Assembly (NCBI GenBank): GCA_026003175.1
Contig: BPGT01000002.1
Coordinates: 186,001 to 250,000, forward strand
DNA from: Armatimonadota bacterium
GTDB taxonomy: Bacteria > Armatimonadota > HRBIN16
Reading direction: 5' to 3'
Length of the DNA: 64,000 nucleotides
Below, one piece after another: positions 1 to 8,439 of the stretch. Under the pieces are notes generated by a model, which was given only the letters and a program-made list of their open reading frames with translations, was not told where the DNA came from and searched no databases. Position numbers and translations under genes: made by a program. Position 1 is the first letter of the stretch, and each line of letters begins with the position of its first letter.

Positions 1-1
1 T

Positions 2-484
2 CATCCTGGAGAAAGCCGTTTCGCAACTCTCGACCGAAGGGGTTTTATCGCCGTACACGACGCATCTGGGCGGATTCATGCTAAGATGATGATAGGGGAT
101 ATCGTAGAGCGGATTGTTGATTGGGATGTAGACTTTACGCGCAATGAGTGTTTTCTACTAATAAGACATCCCTTCAACGCGGTGGTTCGCTGTAGTCCAA
201 CGACACAGCGTACGTTTAGACTGACGGCACTGTTTAGTCCCCATCACATCAATGTATGTGAGAAGCATGGATTGGTGCTAGTAACGGGGTATGCTTTCCT
301 CATAACACATGCGGTAATAATGAATGCCTATGACTACGAGGGGAGATGGCAGGGGCAGGTTAGAGGGGTTTCGGGAGCGTATATTGTTCCCCGAATCACG
401 GTATTAGATGCCCTCGCCTCTAGGCCAACAGTGACGAAGTTAGTGGAAACCGCCTTGCGAGAGAGGGAAACAGGTGCGCAATAA
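2..484 (+). CDS. Unknown protein, 5' end outside the window
   Basis: The reading frame is open from base 2 to a TAA at 482-484, so this is the C-terminal part (about 160 residues) of a longer protein; the first Met codons in the window (86 and 89) are probably internal. I recognise no family. The visible part is mixed in character, with a hydrophobic stretch around GLVLVTGYAFLITHAV, and it shows no signal peptide or catalytic motif. Codon use is less GC-biased than in the haem genes that follow. It lies directly upstream of ankyrin and RHS remnants, so it may belong to a decaying toxin/immunity locus; that is inference from position only. Confidence 0.5.
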   Translation, partial: HPGESRFATLDRRGFIAVHDASGRIHAKMMIGDIVERIVDWDVDFTRNECFLLIRHPFNAVVRCSPTTQRTFRLTALFSPHHINVCEKHGLVLVTGYAFLITHAVIMNAYDYEGRWQGQVRGVSGAYIVPRITVLDALASRPTVTKLVETALRERETGAQ

Positions 485-511
485 AACTGCAGATGTTAAG
501 GATTGCCATAG

Positions 512-721
512 CCTCCGCATAAAGCAGAAAGGGGGAGAAACCATCTATTACCTTTGAGAACAGAGCAGTGGCGCATCAAGGTAGCGCGTATTCTCATCAA
601 TTCGGGAGCAGACCCCGCACGGAAAAATAAAGAAGGAAAGACGGCAGCAGACTTTGCTAAATCAGAAGGTTCGGTGCAGCTGGCAAGTTTTCTGCGGCAA
701 GCAACCCAAAGGCGGGAGTAA
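512..721 (+). pseudogene. Ankyrin-repeat remnant
   Basis: The frame is open from just after a TAG at 509-511 to a TAA at 719-721 and has no ATG. Its product contains one clear ankyrin-type unit: VARILINSGADPARKNKEGK followed by TAADFAK and a second helix ending in LASFLRQA. The pattern of a helix, GADP, then NKEGKTA, is the ankyrin signature. Only about one repeat survives and there is no good start, so I call it a broken gene. It overlaps the start of the RHS frame in another phase. Ankyrin proteins are known immunity partners of some polymorphic toxins, which fits the neighbour. Confidence 0.55.
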
Positions 722-762
722 GTTCCTTCAGCTACAAAGCGCAATGGGGCTGCACCACGGAT

Positions 763-1311
763 GTGGAAACAGGTATACTGTTACTGACACACCGTTACTT
801 TGACCCCGCGACGGGCAGGTTTTTGACGAGGGACCCGATGGGGATGGAGGGTGGAATCAATCTGTATGCTTATGTGGGGAATGGGGTGGTAGTAGAGAAT
901 GATCCAGCAGGATTCTCTGTGCAATTTTGTGCACGTCCGGTTTGTGACCCTGTGTGGAAGCCGAAGATGTTCTGCCATTGGTTTTTAACCAGCTCTCAGT
1001 GTGGCTGTATCGGTTATGGGCAGCAAGGGGTGTTTTTCAATTGCGAGGACCACTATGATGGCTATAAGCCCAATTGCGAAACTGTTCCTACCACACCAGC
1101 CCAAGAGAGATGCCTGTGCAGCCTAGCGCAAAACGCCTTGAAAGGGTGGAAGATGTGCGGCGAACTGTGGTTACCTAAGGGAAACAAAAGTGGCGGCTAC
1201 GATTGGAATGAACATAATTGCCAGCATTTCGTTATTTGTTTGGCTAAAAAGTGCAACATAAATTACGATTTCCCACCATCACTGGGAAAATACAATCCAC
1301 GCGTATGGTAG
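763..1311 (+). CDS. Orphan RHS-repeat C-terminal toxin tip
   Basis: The first ~50 residues carry the end of the RHS core: ETG, a Tyr-rich strand, then YFDPATGRFLTRDP and GGINLYAYVGN, the hallmark before the variable toxin domain of RHS/YD-repeat proteins. The open frame extends upstream to 661 and there still reads like RHS (SYKAQWGCTTD), but no N-terminal shell is present, so this is an orphan tip or a truncated gene. The GTG at 763 is the nominal start. The variable domain (about 130 residues) is rich in Cys and ends with HNCQHFVICL, similar to the NC(E/Q)HF nucleophile motif of LRAT/papain-like folds. The family assignment of the tip is tentative; no clear immunity gene follows. Confidence 0.65.
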   Translation: METGILLLTHRYFDPATGRFLTRDPMGMEGGINLYAYVGNGVVVENDPAGFSVQFCARPVCDPVWKPKMFCHWFLTSSQCGCIGYGQQGVFFNCEDHYDGYKPNCETVPTTPAQERCLCSLAQNALKGWKMCGELWLPKGNKSGGYDWNEHNCQHFVICLAKKCNINYDFPPSLGKYNPRVW

Positions 1312-1437
1312 GTATCGAGAATGGGAAGCACCCTGCGTTTACCTAAGACAGTCTTAGTTTCCCTATCGCCTAAACTCGTGATTGCTACCTCGCTGATTTT
1401 GCGCGGTGTGGCAACTCCCGCCGGTGGATGATGCGGG

Positions 1438-1443
1438 TATAAT
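1438..1443 (+). promoter_or_regulatory. Candidate -10 box of mqnE
   Basis: A perfect TATAAT lies 33 bases before the mqnE start, in the gap 1312-1475 that otherwise shows nothing recognisable. No good -35 box is seen at the normal spacing. A purine-rich ribosome binding site (AGAAGGA) precedes the start codon. Confidence 0.45.
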
Positions 1444-1475
1444 AAAAACAAAACGTTCAGAGAAGGATCTGCTGG

Positions 1476-2606
1476 ATGATTGCGGAACGCATTCTCGGCA
1501 ACGAGTTGATGCCGATATACGAAAAAGTGATAGAGGGCGTTCGTCTGGATGAGGCGGATGGACGCCTGCTCTACAAAACCCCTAACCTCACAGGCGTAGG
1601 TTACCTGGCAAACCTCGTACGCGAGCGGATGCACGGCGATAAGGCATACTACGTGCGCAACCAGCACATTAACTACACCAACCTCTGCAACAAGCTGTGC
1701 AAGTTTTGCTCGTTTTACGCCAAGAAAGGTGGTCCCGTGCCTTACACGCTGACCCCGGAGCAGGTAAAGCAACGACTGCGTCAGTACCTGCACGTGCCCA
1801 TTACCGAAGTGCATATCGTCGGGGGAATCCATCCGAAACTGCCCTTCCAATATTATCTGGACCTGCTACATGCGGTGAAGGAAGTGCGCCCCGATGTGCA
1901 TATCAAGGCGTTTACCGCGGTGGAGATTGTGCAGATTGCAGAAGTGGCGGGTATGGACTACGAACATACCCTGCGCGCACTGAAGGCGGCGGGGCTGGAC
2001 AGCCTGCCGGGGGGAGGGCTGGAGATTTACTCGGAGCGGGTGCATCAAGAGTTGTTCCCGCGCAAAATCGGCGGGGAGGAATGGAGCGAGGTCGCCCGCG
2101 CCGCAGCGCGTGTGGGGCTAAATCAATACGCTACCATGCTTTATGGGCATATTGAGACCGTAGAGGAGCGTGTGGAGCATCTGATTCGCCTGCGTGAGTT
2201 ACAGGACGAAACGGGGCACTTTCTCGCGCTCACTCCGCTCAGCTTTCACCCAGAGGGCACCGAGCTGGAGCATCTGCCTCATCCCTCAGGCTACGATGAC
2301 CTGCGCAATATCGCGGTGTCACGCCTCATGCTGGATAATTTTGCCCATATCAAGTCTTTCTGGGTGATGAACACTCCGGCGGTGACGCAGGTGGCGTTGT
2401 GGTATGGCGCGGACGACGTGGACGGCACGATACACGAATATGAGATAGTGTATCAGGACGAGTCGCCGGGTGAGCGTCATCAGATGCTTACGCGCCAGCA
2501 GTTGATAGAGATGATCCTGGAAGCAGGACGTATCCCCGTGGAGCGCGACAGCCACTACAATGAGGTGCCCACACGCCCGCAGGAGAGAGACCTGGTTATC
2601 GCCTAG
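1476..2606 (+). CDS. mqnE: Aminofutalosine synthase MqnE
   Basis: Radical SAM enzyme of the futalosine route to menaquinone; the family joins the enolpyruvyl product of MqnA with SAM to give aminofutalosine. The protein has 376 residues, the usual length. The iron-sulfur motif C71-x3-C75-x2-C78 sits in NYTNLCNKLCKFCSFYAKKG, a sequence typical of MqnE rather than MqnC. EVHIVGGIHP follows, the strand-loop that contacts SAM in this group. The start is the ATG after AGAAGGATCTGCTGG. It is a single gene, convergent with cgoX, and the two stop codons overlap by four bases. The other mqn genes are not in the window. Confidence 0.92.
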   Translation: MIAERILGNELMPIYEKVIEGVRLDEADGRLLYKTPNLTGVGYLANLVRERMHGDKAYYVRNQHINYTNLCNKLCKFCSFYAKKGGPVPYTLTPEQVKQRLRQYLHVPITEVHIVGGIHPKLPFQYYLDLLHAVKEVRPDVHIKAFTAVEIVQIAEVAGMDYEHTLRALKAAGLDSLPGGGLEIYSERVHQELFPRKIGGEEWSEVARAAARVGLNQYATMLYGHIETVEERVEHLIRLRELQDETGHFLALTPLSFHPEGTELEHLPHPSGYDDLRNIAVSRLMLDNFAHIKSFWVMNTPAVTQVALWYGADDVDGTIHEYEIVYQDESPGERHQMLTRQQLIEMILEAGRIPVERDSHYNEVPTRPQERDLVIA

Positions 2607-4027
2607 GCGGTTGTGAGTTGCAACGCCCTTTGCCACGCCTTCTCCGCCGCTTCCTTGCCCTGCTTCACGCAGTCGGGCACGCCTACGCCGCGATAGGCGG
2701 AACCGGCGAGAAGGATAGCAGGGTATGCTGATAGCGCAGCTTCCGCCTTCTGCAGACGCGCAAGATGTCCCACCTCGTACTGGGGCATCGCCTTCAGCCA
2801 CCGATTGACCTGTATCATCACCGGCTCTTCGCGGATGCCGAGCAGAGGTTGGAGGGCGTCATGCGCTGCACGGGCGAGCAGGTCGTCCCATTGTTGTTCC
2901 ACAATCTGGTCCGCGCCCGCATAGCCGATAAACACCCGCAACAACACACTCCCATCCGGCGCACGCCCCTCCCACTTGCTGGAAGACCAGGTGCAGCCGG
3001 TGATGGGCAAACGCTCCGTGCGCGGCACGAGGAAACCACTGCCTTCTAGAGGATGCTCTATCCCTTCCCTCCGATAGGCAAGCGACACGACGGCGGTGGA
3101 AGCGTACGGGATTTCCCGCAAGAAGCGTGCGGCATCGGGCGCGAAGAGCTGGAGCCAATCTGCGGTCGTGTAGGCAGGAGTGGTCAGGATGACGACGTCC
3201 GCATGCAGAGGCTCGCCGTGCCCAAGGTGGATGTTTACCGAGCCATCGGGCAGGGGAGCGACGCCAGTAACTGTCGCACAGAGCCAGACATCTACCTCTT
3301 TCAGATTCTGTTCCAGCCGTTCCACCAAACTGCCCATGCCATAGCGCAGAGCCACAAACGGCGAAACCTCACGCGAACCTTTACCCGGCTGTCGCTGGCG
3401 GCGCAGATGCATTAGCCCGCGCGTGATGCTGCCGTATTGGCGCTCCATCTCCCAGTACATGGGATATACTGCTGCCATGCTCAGGCGGTCTGGATGTCCG
3501 GCATGTACGCCCGCCATGAGAGGCTCGGCGAACTTCACGGCGAACTCTTTGCCGAAACGTCGGCGCATGAACGCTCCGAGCGATTCGTCCTCCACATCCC
3601 TTCGTGCGGGTACGAGACCTTCCATGCTGGCTCGCAGTTTGCCCCAGAGCGAGATAAAGGTAGTCTTCCACAATGCTTGGGGACGGGAGGGCACCAGCGA
3701 CACCAGCTCGTGGGGTACAGCGTGCAATTTACCCCGGATGAGCATGAAAAACTTGCGGGCGGATGGGGAGATAATCTCGCCCTCCATGCCCAACTCACGA
3801 CAGAGCTGCACGGCCCAGGGCTTCTGCGCGAGGAACGAGTCGGGACCGGTGTCGATCAGAAAGCCTTCCTGATGCACCGTGCCCACCTTGCCGCCCAGAC
3901 GGTTTTGCGCTTCTATCAGTGTGATGCGTAGTGGCGTGTCTGCCTGTTGCCGGATGCGCTGCAGGTAATACGCCGCCGACAATCCGGTTATCCCGCCACC
4001 GACGATGACAATGTGAGGCGTGTTCAT
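2603..4027 (-). CDS. cgoX: Coproporphyrinogen III / protoporphyrinogen oxidase (HemY/CgoX)
   Basis: FAD-dependent oxidase of haem synthesis. The N-terminus has the dinucleotide-binding strand IVIVGGGITGLSAAYYL (GGGITG at residues 10-15). At 474 residues it matches the HemY family; later blocks such as DTGPDSFLAQKP and the C-terminal LAGSAYRGVGVPDCVKQG are typical. HemQ is encoded upstream, so the enzyme most likely oxidises coproporphyrinogen III to coproporphyrin III (CgoX) in the coproporphyrin-dependent pathway rather than making protoporphyrin; that is inferred from context. Its ATG overlaps the hemE stop (ATGA), so the two are translationally coupled. Confidence 0.9.
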   Translation of the reverse strand: MNTPHIVIVGGGITGLSAAYYLQRIRQQADTPLRITLIEAQNRLGGKVGTVHQEGFLIDTGPDSFLAQKPWAVQLCRELGMEGEIISPSARKFFMLIRGKLHAVPHELVSLVPSRPQALWKTTFISLWGKLRASMEGLVPARRDVEDESLGAFMRRRFGKEFAVKFAEPLMAGVHAGHPDRLSMAAVYPMYWEMERQYGSITRGLMHLRRQRQPGKGSREVSPFVALRYGMGSLVERLEQNLKEVDVWLCATVTGVAPLPDGSVNIHLGHGEPLHADVVILTTPAYTTADWLQLFAPDAARFLREIPYASTAVVSLAYRREGIEHPLEGSGFLVPRTERLPITGCTWSSSKWEGRAPDGSVLLRVFIGYAGADQIVEQQWDDLLARAAHDALQPLLGIREEPVMIQVNRWLKAMPQYEVGHLARLQKAEAALSAYPAILLAGSAYRGVGVPDCVKQGKEAAEKAWQRALQLTTA

Positions 4028-5049
4028 TGTCCGATGTGAACCGTGTCGATCAGGATCTGTACATTCTCCACAGGCGTTTCAGGCAACACGCCGTGTCCCA
4101 GATTAAAAATATGCCCGGTTCGCCCACCTGCCCGACGCAGTATGTCCCGTGCTTCCGCCTGCACGACATTGGCGGAAGCTAGCATTACTGCCGGGTCCAG
4201 GTTGCCCTGTATCGCGCATTCTCCCAACCGTTGCCACGCCTCATCCAGGGGCACACGCCAGTCTATGCCAATGACGTCCGAACCGGTCTCTCGCATCGCC
4301 TCCAGGAGCGGCGCCGTGCCCGTGCCGAAAGTGATGATGGGTGCGCCCAGCGGTTTCAGTTCGTTCACAATCCGTTGCATCACAGGTAGAAGGTGGCGCC
4401 GATAGGCAGCAGCACCTACCACGCCCACCCAGCTATCGAACAATTGCACCGCCTGCACGCCCGCTTCTATCTGCGCTTTCAGGAAGCGTACCACGTTCTC
4501 TGCTAACAGCGAAAGAAGCGCGTCCCACAGCTGCGGCTGACTGTACATTAACGCACGCACGCGGCTATAGTCACGCGATGCACCGCCTTCCACCAGATAC
4601 GCTGCCAGCGTAAAAGGCGCGCCCGCGAAACCGATAAGCGGAACTTTCAGTTCCCGGCGCAAAAGGCGGATGCTCTCTGCCACAAAAGGCAGGTCGTCGT
4701 TCGGCTCCATAATGCGCAGGGCATGTATGTCCTCAGCCGTTCGCACCGGATGGGTGATGACCGGACCGACGTTCTCCTTGAGCGTGAAAGGCACGTCCAT
4801 CGCCAGAAAAGGGATGGTGAGGTCGGAGAAGAGTATTGCCGCATCCAGTTCGAAGCGTCGTAAGGGCATTAGGGTCACTTCCGCCGCCAGTTCAGGGGTG
4901 GTGCACAGCTCCAGCATCGAGTACTTCTCGCGCAGCTGGCGGTATTCGGGCAGGTAACGTCCTGCCTGCCGCATAAGCCATATTGGGGTAGCGTCTACTG
5001 GCTCGCGCCGACAAGCACGCAGGAAACGGTCATTGAAATGTTCGCTCAT
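4024..5049 (-). CDS. hemE: Uroporphyrinogen decarboxylase
   Basis: Converts uroporphyrinogen III to coproporphyrinogen III. I place the start at 5049: this ATG overlaps the hemL stop as ATGA and gives 341 residues, the family size; the longer frame to 5136 adds a non-conserved leader. The N-terminal signature PIWLMRQAGRYLPEYR (R27 and R31) binds the substrate carboxylates, and GFAGAPFTLAAYLVEGG is the second family signature. The NLGHGVLPETPVENV block near the end is also characteristic. It is the middle gene of the minus-strand block hemL-hemE-cgoX, coupled on both sides by four-base overlaps. Confidence 0.94.
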   Translation of the reverse strand: MSEHFNDRFLRACRREPVDATPIWLMRQAGRYLPEYRQLREKYSMLELCTTPELAAEVTLMPLRRFELDAAILFSDLTIPFLAMDVPFTLKENVGPVITHPVRTAEDIHALRIMEPNDDLPFVAESIRLLRRELKVPLIGFAGAPFTLAAYLVEGGASRDYSRVRALMYSQPQLWDALLSLLAENVVRFLKAQIEAGVQAVQLFDSWVGVVGAAAYRRHLLPVMQRIVNELKPLGAPIITFGTGTAPLLEAMRETGSDVIGIDWRVPLDEAWQRLGECAIQGNLDPAVMLASANVVQAEARDILRRAGGRTGHIFNLGHGVLPETPVENVQILIDTVHIGQ

Positions 5050-6335
5050 GCCGCTAGTGCCTCTTTCAGCGCGGCGTGGAAAGCCCGCGCCGTGCGCTCG
5101 ATATATGATTCGGTATGTGCTGTGCTCACAAACCATGCCTCCAGCGCAGAAGGCGGCAGAAACACCCCCCGTTTTAACAGAGCGTGGAACAGCCGTGCGT
5201 ACAGCTGGCGGTCGGTAGTAAAGGCGGATGCGCTGTCCGTGACCGGGTGCTCGGTGAAGAAGACGTTGAGCATGGAACCCACACGGTTCACCTGTGCAGG
5301 CACGCCCAGTTTGTTTGTGGATTCGGCGACAGCTTGCTGCAAGAAGGATGCACGCTGCTCCAGCTGCGCATACGTCTCCTCGTGTAGTTCGCGCAGGGTT
5401 GCCAGCCCCGCCGCCATCGCCAGCGGATTGCCCGACAGCGTGCCCGCCTGATACACCGGTCCCAGCGGGGCAACCATCTGCATCAGTTCGCGCTTGCCTC
5501 CGTATGCGCCTACTGGCAGCCCTCCACCGATAATCTTACCCAGACACACCAGGTCCGGCACGATGCCGTACAGTCCTGCCGCGCCCTGCCGTGACACCCG
5601 GAAACCGGTGATAACCTCATCGAATATCAATAGGGAGCGGTAGCGGCTGGTCAGGTCGCGCAGGAGTTGCAGAAAGCCCGGAGCAGGGGGTACTACGCCC
5701 ATGTTGCCTGCAACCGGCTCTACGATAACGGCGGCAATCTGCTCTCCCGCTTCCCGGAACAGTGCTTCTACCGCTTCTGCGCGGTTGTACGGGGCAACGA
5801 GCGTGTGTTGCGTCATCTCGGCAGGCACGCCCGCGCTATCCGGCAAGGCAAACGTGGCGACGCCGGAGCCTGCCTTTGCCAGCAGATGGTCGGCGTGACC
5901 ATGATAGTTGCCTTCGAACTTGAGGATTTTGGATCGCCCTGTAGCAGCGCGAGCGAGGCGAATGGCGCTTATGGCGGCTTCTGTGCCCGAATTGACAAAA
6001 CGCAACATCTCTATCCATGGCATTGCACGGGTAATCTGTTCCGCCAGCAGGATTTCGCCCTCGTGTGGTGTGCCGTAGCTGGTGCCTTTCGCAGCCGCCT
6101 CTTTGATGGCTTTCACCACAGAAGGGTGACTGTGCCCCAAGATGAGCGCACCCCAGGAGCAGACGTAGTCGATGTAGCGGTTGCCGTCCACATCGGTAAG
6201 CAGCGCGCCCTTCGCGGACTGCACGTAGAAGGGAGTGCCTCCTACCGCGCGGAACGCCCGTACGGGACTGTTTACGCCGGCAGGCATCCATTGCTGTGCC
6301 TTAGTGTACAGCTGATATGACTTTTCGTGAATCAT
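5046..6335 (-). CDS. hemL: Glutamate-1-semialdehyde 2,1-aminomutase
   Basis: PLP enzyme of the C5 pathway; it turns the glutamate-1-semialdehyde made by HemA into 5-aminolevulinate. At 429 residues it has the family length. The cofactor lysine is K267 in CLGKIIGGGLPVGAYGG, preceded by the FDEVITGFRVS motif whose Asp contacts the pyridine nitrogen. VNSPVRAFRAVGG near the start is the typical substrate-gating region. It begins a second minus-strand block after a 337-base gap from the radical SAM gene. A TATAAT lies 34 bases upstream on the minus strand (6374-6369), so it probably has its own promoter. Confidence 0.94.
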   Translation of the reverse strand: MIHEKSYQLYTKAQQWMPAGVNSPVRAFRAVGGTPFYVQSAKGALLTDVDGNRYIDYVCSWGALILGHSHPSVVKAIKEAAAKGTSYGTPHEGEILLAEQITRAMPWIEMLRFVNSGTEAAISAIRLARAATGRSKILKFEGNYHGHADHLLAKAGSGVATFALPDSAGVPAEMTQHTLVAPYNRAEAVEALFREAGEQIAAVIVEPVAGNMGVVPPAPGFLQLLRDLTSRYRSLLIFDEVITGFRVSRQGAAGLYGIVPDLVCLGKIIGGGLPVGAYGGKRELMQMVAPLGPVYQAGTLSGNPLAMAAGLATLRELHEETYAQLEQRASFLQQAVAESTNKLGVPAQVNRVGSMLNVFFTEHPVTDSASAFTTDRQLYARLFHALLKRGVFLPPSALEAWFVSTAHTESYIERTARAFHAALKEALAA

Positions 6336-6672
6336 CTCCGGTGTTCTGCCAACAGTGTTGTTGAGTACATTATACCTCAGGGAACGAGGAGCATCCTGTT
6401 GTAGCCCCTACGCTACTCTGCGGAGCGTGTCGACGAGCAGGTCGCAGTGTATTAAAGCCGAGAAATGCGTACAATGGCTTCGGATTCGCTCTATCGCACC
6501 GTCGCTAGGAGCGTGAGGTATAGTCTTGTGCAAGCAGTACCTGGTACTCTGTTAAGGCTCCATCTTCTGGAGGGCGAGGCTCATGCCGAGCCGTTGCAGC
6601 GCATAGGTTTTCGGCTCACCAGGAGGTCCGCCCTCCAGAGTAGCAAAGCGAAGATTCACGTTTGACAAACCA
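6336..6672. other. Intergenic gap between hemL and the radical SAM gene
   Basis: No supported gene; a 66-codon plus-strand frame here lacks a ribosome binding site and any homology I recognise. The gap holds the hemL -10 box (minus strand, 6374-6369) and a palindromic repeat described separately (6566-6639). Confidence 0.5.
6566..6639. repeat. REP-like palindrome of the GGAGGGCGAGGCTC family
   Basis: Perfect 11-base inverted arms TCTGGAGGGCG (6566-6576) and CGCCCTCCAGA (6629-6639) enclose a second small stem GGCTC-ATGCC-GAGCC. Related GAGGGCGAGGCTC or GGCAGGAGCC stems occur at 31466-31492 and 52092-52118. It could fold as a terminator after the radical SAM gene, but no T tract is present. 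Confidence 0.5.
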
Positions 6673-7752
6673 CTAGACCGCTACCAGCCCGTACCCTCTG
6701 CTTCGCGCCTCCTCTGACACGTAGGAACACAGCGGGTCGCTCTCCAGTGGGTCGCCCGTGTAGGCAAAGGCACGTGCCCGTGAGCCTCCACATATCTTGC
6801 GATAGTCACAATACCTGCATTTGCCTTTCAGCTGGTCTACATCCCGCAGAGACTGGAAAAGCAGGGAGTGGCGGTAAATATCCACCGGGCTCTGTTCGCG
6901 CACGTTGCCCGCTTTGCGTGGCAGAAATCCGGACGGGTACACATCTCCTACATGCGAGATGAACATAATGCCCGCGCCGTCCCGGATGCCGAAGCCGCGC
7001 CGGATGGTTTCGGCGATGCGGTTGGGTTTCCTGGACAGGTCGTGCTGCAAGGCAACGCGGCGGTAGTGGGGTGCTTCGGTGGTTTTGATGTCCACTCTGC
7101 CTTCGTTTGCCTTCTCGAAGAGCCACTCGCAGATGCGCTCGCTGTGTTCGGGGGAGATTTCCTCCAACCCCTTGCCCCGCCCCACTTGAATCAGGAAAAA
7201 GAGGCTCCAGCGTGCTGCGCCCAGGTCGGTAATCAGGTCATATATAGCGGGCAGGTCGTCGGCAGTTTGCTCGCAGACGAGGGTATTGACCTGAATGGGC
7301 AGCTCTGCTTCACGCGCCCACTGCGCCGCACGCACGGTCTGCTCGAAACTACCGGACACCTGGCGGATGCCGTCGTGTCGTTCGGCGGTGGAGCCGTCGA
7401 TGCTCAGCGCCATCATCCAGATGCCCTCTTGTTTGAAGCGGCGCACGATGTCGGGCGTAAGGGCGTAGGTTCCGCTAGGTGTAATGGCCACGGTAAAGCC
7501 TCGTTCACGGGCGGCGCGTATCAGCTCCCACAGGTCGGGACGCTTCAACGGGTCGCCACCTGTAATGACGATGTGGGGCAAGGGATTGCCGAATGTTGTC
7601 AGCTGGTCCAGCAGCCGAAAACCCTCTTCGGTGGTCAGTTCGTCAGGATGGCGGTTCGGAACCGCCTCCGCGCGACAGTGACGGCATGCGAGTTCGCACG
7701 CGCGGGTGAGTTCCCAGTATACTAACAGCGGTCGCTGTGTGATATCTAACAT
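6673..7752 (-). CDS. Radical SAM/SPASM protein of the haem operon (AhbD-like or TIGR04053-like)
   Basis: Radical SAM fold with C19-x3-C23-x2-C26 in LTRACELACRHC, then IVITGGDPLKRPDLWELI (the GGDP SAM-binding segment). A C-terminal SPASM-type cysteine cluster, GKCRYCDYRKICGGSRARAF followed by a later Cys, would bind auxiliary 4Fe-4S centres. The group includes AhbD, which decarboxylates coprohaem to haem b, and the TIGR04053 family of unknown role. It starts only 6 bases after hemQ, so it is very likely the last gene of hemACDBQ. If it is an AhbD it would duplicate HemQ chemistry without oxygen; sequence alone cannot decide. Confidence 0.8.
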   Translation of the reverse strand: MLDITQRPLLVYWELTRACELACRHCRAEAVPNRHPDELTTEEGFRLLDQLTTFGNPLPHIVITGGDPLKRPDLWELIRAARERGFTVAITPSGTYALTPDIVRRFKQEGIWMMALSIDGSTAERHDGIRQVSGSFEQTVRAAQWAREAELPIQVNTLVCEQTADDLPAIYDLITDLGAARWSLFFLIQVGRGKGLEEISPEHSERICEWLFEKANEGRVDIKTTEAPHYRRVALQHDLSRKPNRIAETIRRGFGIRDGAGIMFISHVGDVYPSGFLPRKAGNVREQSPVDIYRHSLLFQSLRDVDQLKGKCRYCDYRKICGGSRARAFAYTGDPLESDPLCSYVSEEARSRGYGLVAV

Positions 7753-7758
7753 GGTGCT

Positions 7759-8439
7759 TTACCCCCAGGTTTCCAGAAATTGCTCCGCCGACTGGTACAC
7801 GGCGGTGTAAATAGGCGTGTCGCGCAAAGTGTATCGGCGCGCTTCGGTAGAGCGTAGCACGCTCACCAGCTCCGAAAACTGCGGCAGGTCGTCGGTCTCG
7901 TATACTACTACGAACTCCTGGTCCTGCAAGCCGGTGGAGTAGAGCAGCAACTGCGTAATCTCGGGATACTGTCTGCCCACCTTGATATGCTCGTTCATCA
8001 TGCCCTGTCGTGCGTCCTTGCTCATCAGGTACCATTCGGATGTTTTGGCGAAAGGGTACACGATGAGGTAGGGTCTGCGTGTATCGTCAAACGGGCTGAG
8101 CTCCTGCTCTGACTTGCCCGGCGCGTACACCGAAGGACGTGTGAACCCCCAAAGGGTGTTTACCGGCTGGACGAACTCTCTCCAACCTGCGGTTACTCTT
8201 GCATACCGCAAGAAGAACTGACCGGCAACCTCATTCTGCTCGGCAATAACTGCGCTCCACAGCATGAAGTCCGCCTCGGGGCGGGCAGGGAAAAGGGTGT
8301 AGGTGTACACCCGCTCGCCCAGCGACTGCGCTTCCTCCACCATGCGCTGGAGAAACTCGTGTCTGCCTGCGCGCTCTTGCTCCCAGTATTCTTCGGTAAA
8401 GGCGAAAACCCCGTAATGGTTCAGCTGCCTTTCAGCCAT
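7759..8439 (-). CDS. hemQ: Coprohaem decarboxylase HemQ (ChdC), chlorite dismutase family
   Basis: Catalyses the last step of the coproporphyrin-dependent pathway, oxidative decarboxylation of coprohaem III to haem b. I start it at the ATG at 8439 (MAERQLNHYGVFAF), which overlaps the end of hemB by 19 bases; the longer frame to 8538 is hemB read in another phase. The protein has 226 residues. Family marks are YLIVYPFAKTSEWYLMS (with the active-site Tyr of Firmicute-type HemQ in YPF) and H151 in MNEHIKVGRQYPEI, which matches the proximal haem ligand region. It lies between hemB and the radical SAM gene. Confidence 0.88.
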   Translation of the reverse strand: MAERQLNHYGVFAFTEEYWEQERAGRHEFLQRMVEEAQSLGERVYTYTLFPARPEADFMLWSAVIAEQNEVAGQFFLRYARVTAGWREFVQPVNTLWGFTRPSVYAPGKSEQELSPFDDTRRPYLIVYPFAKTSEWYLMSKDARQGMMNEHIKVGRQYPEITQLLLYSTGLQDQEFVVVYETDDLPQFSELVSVLRSTEARRYTLRDTPIYTAVYQSAEQFLETWG

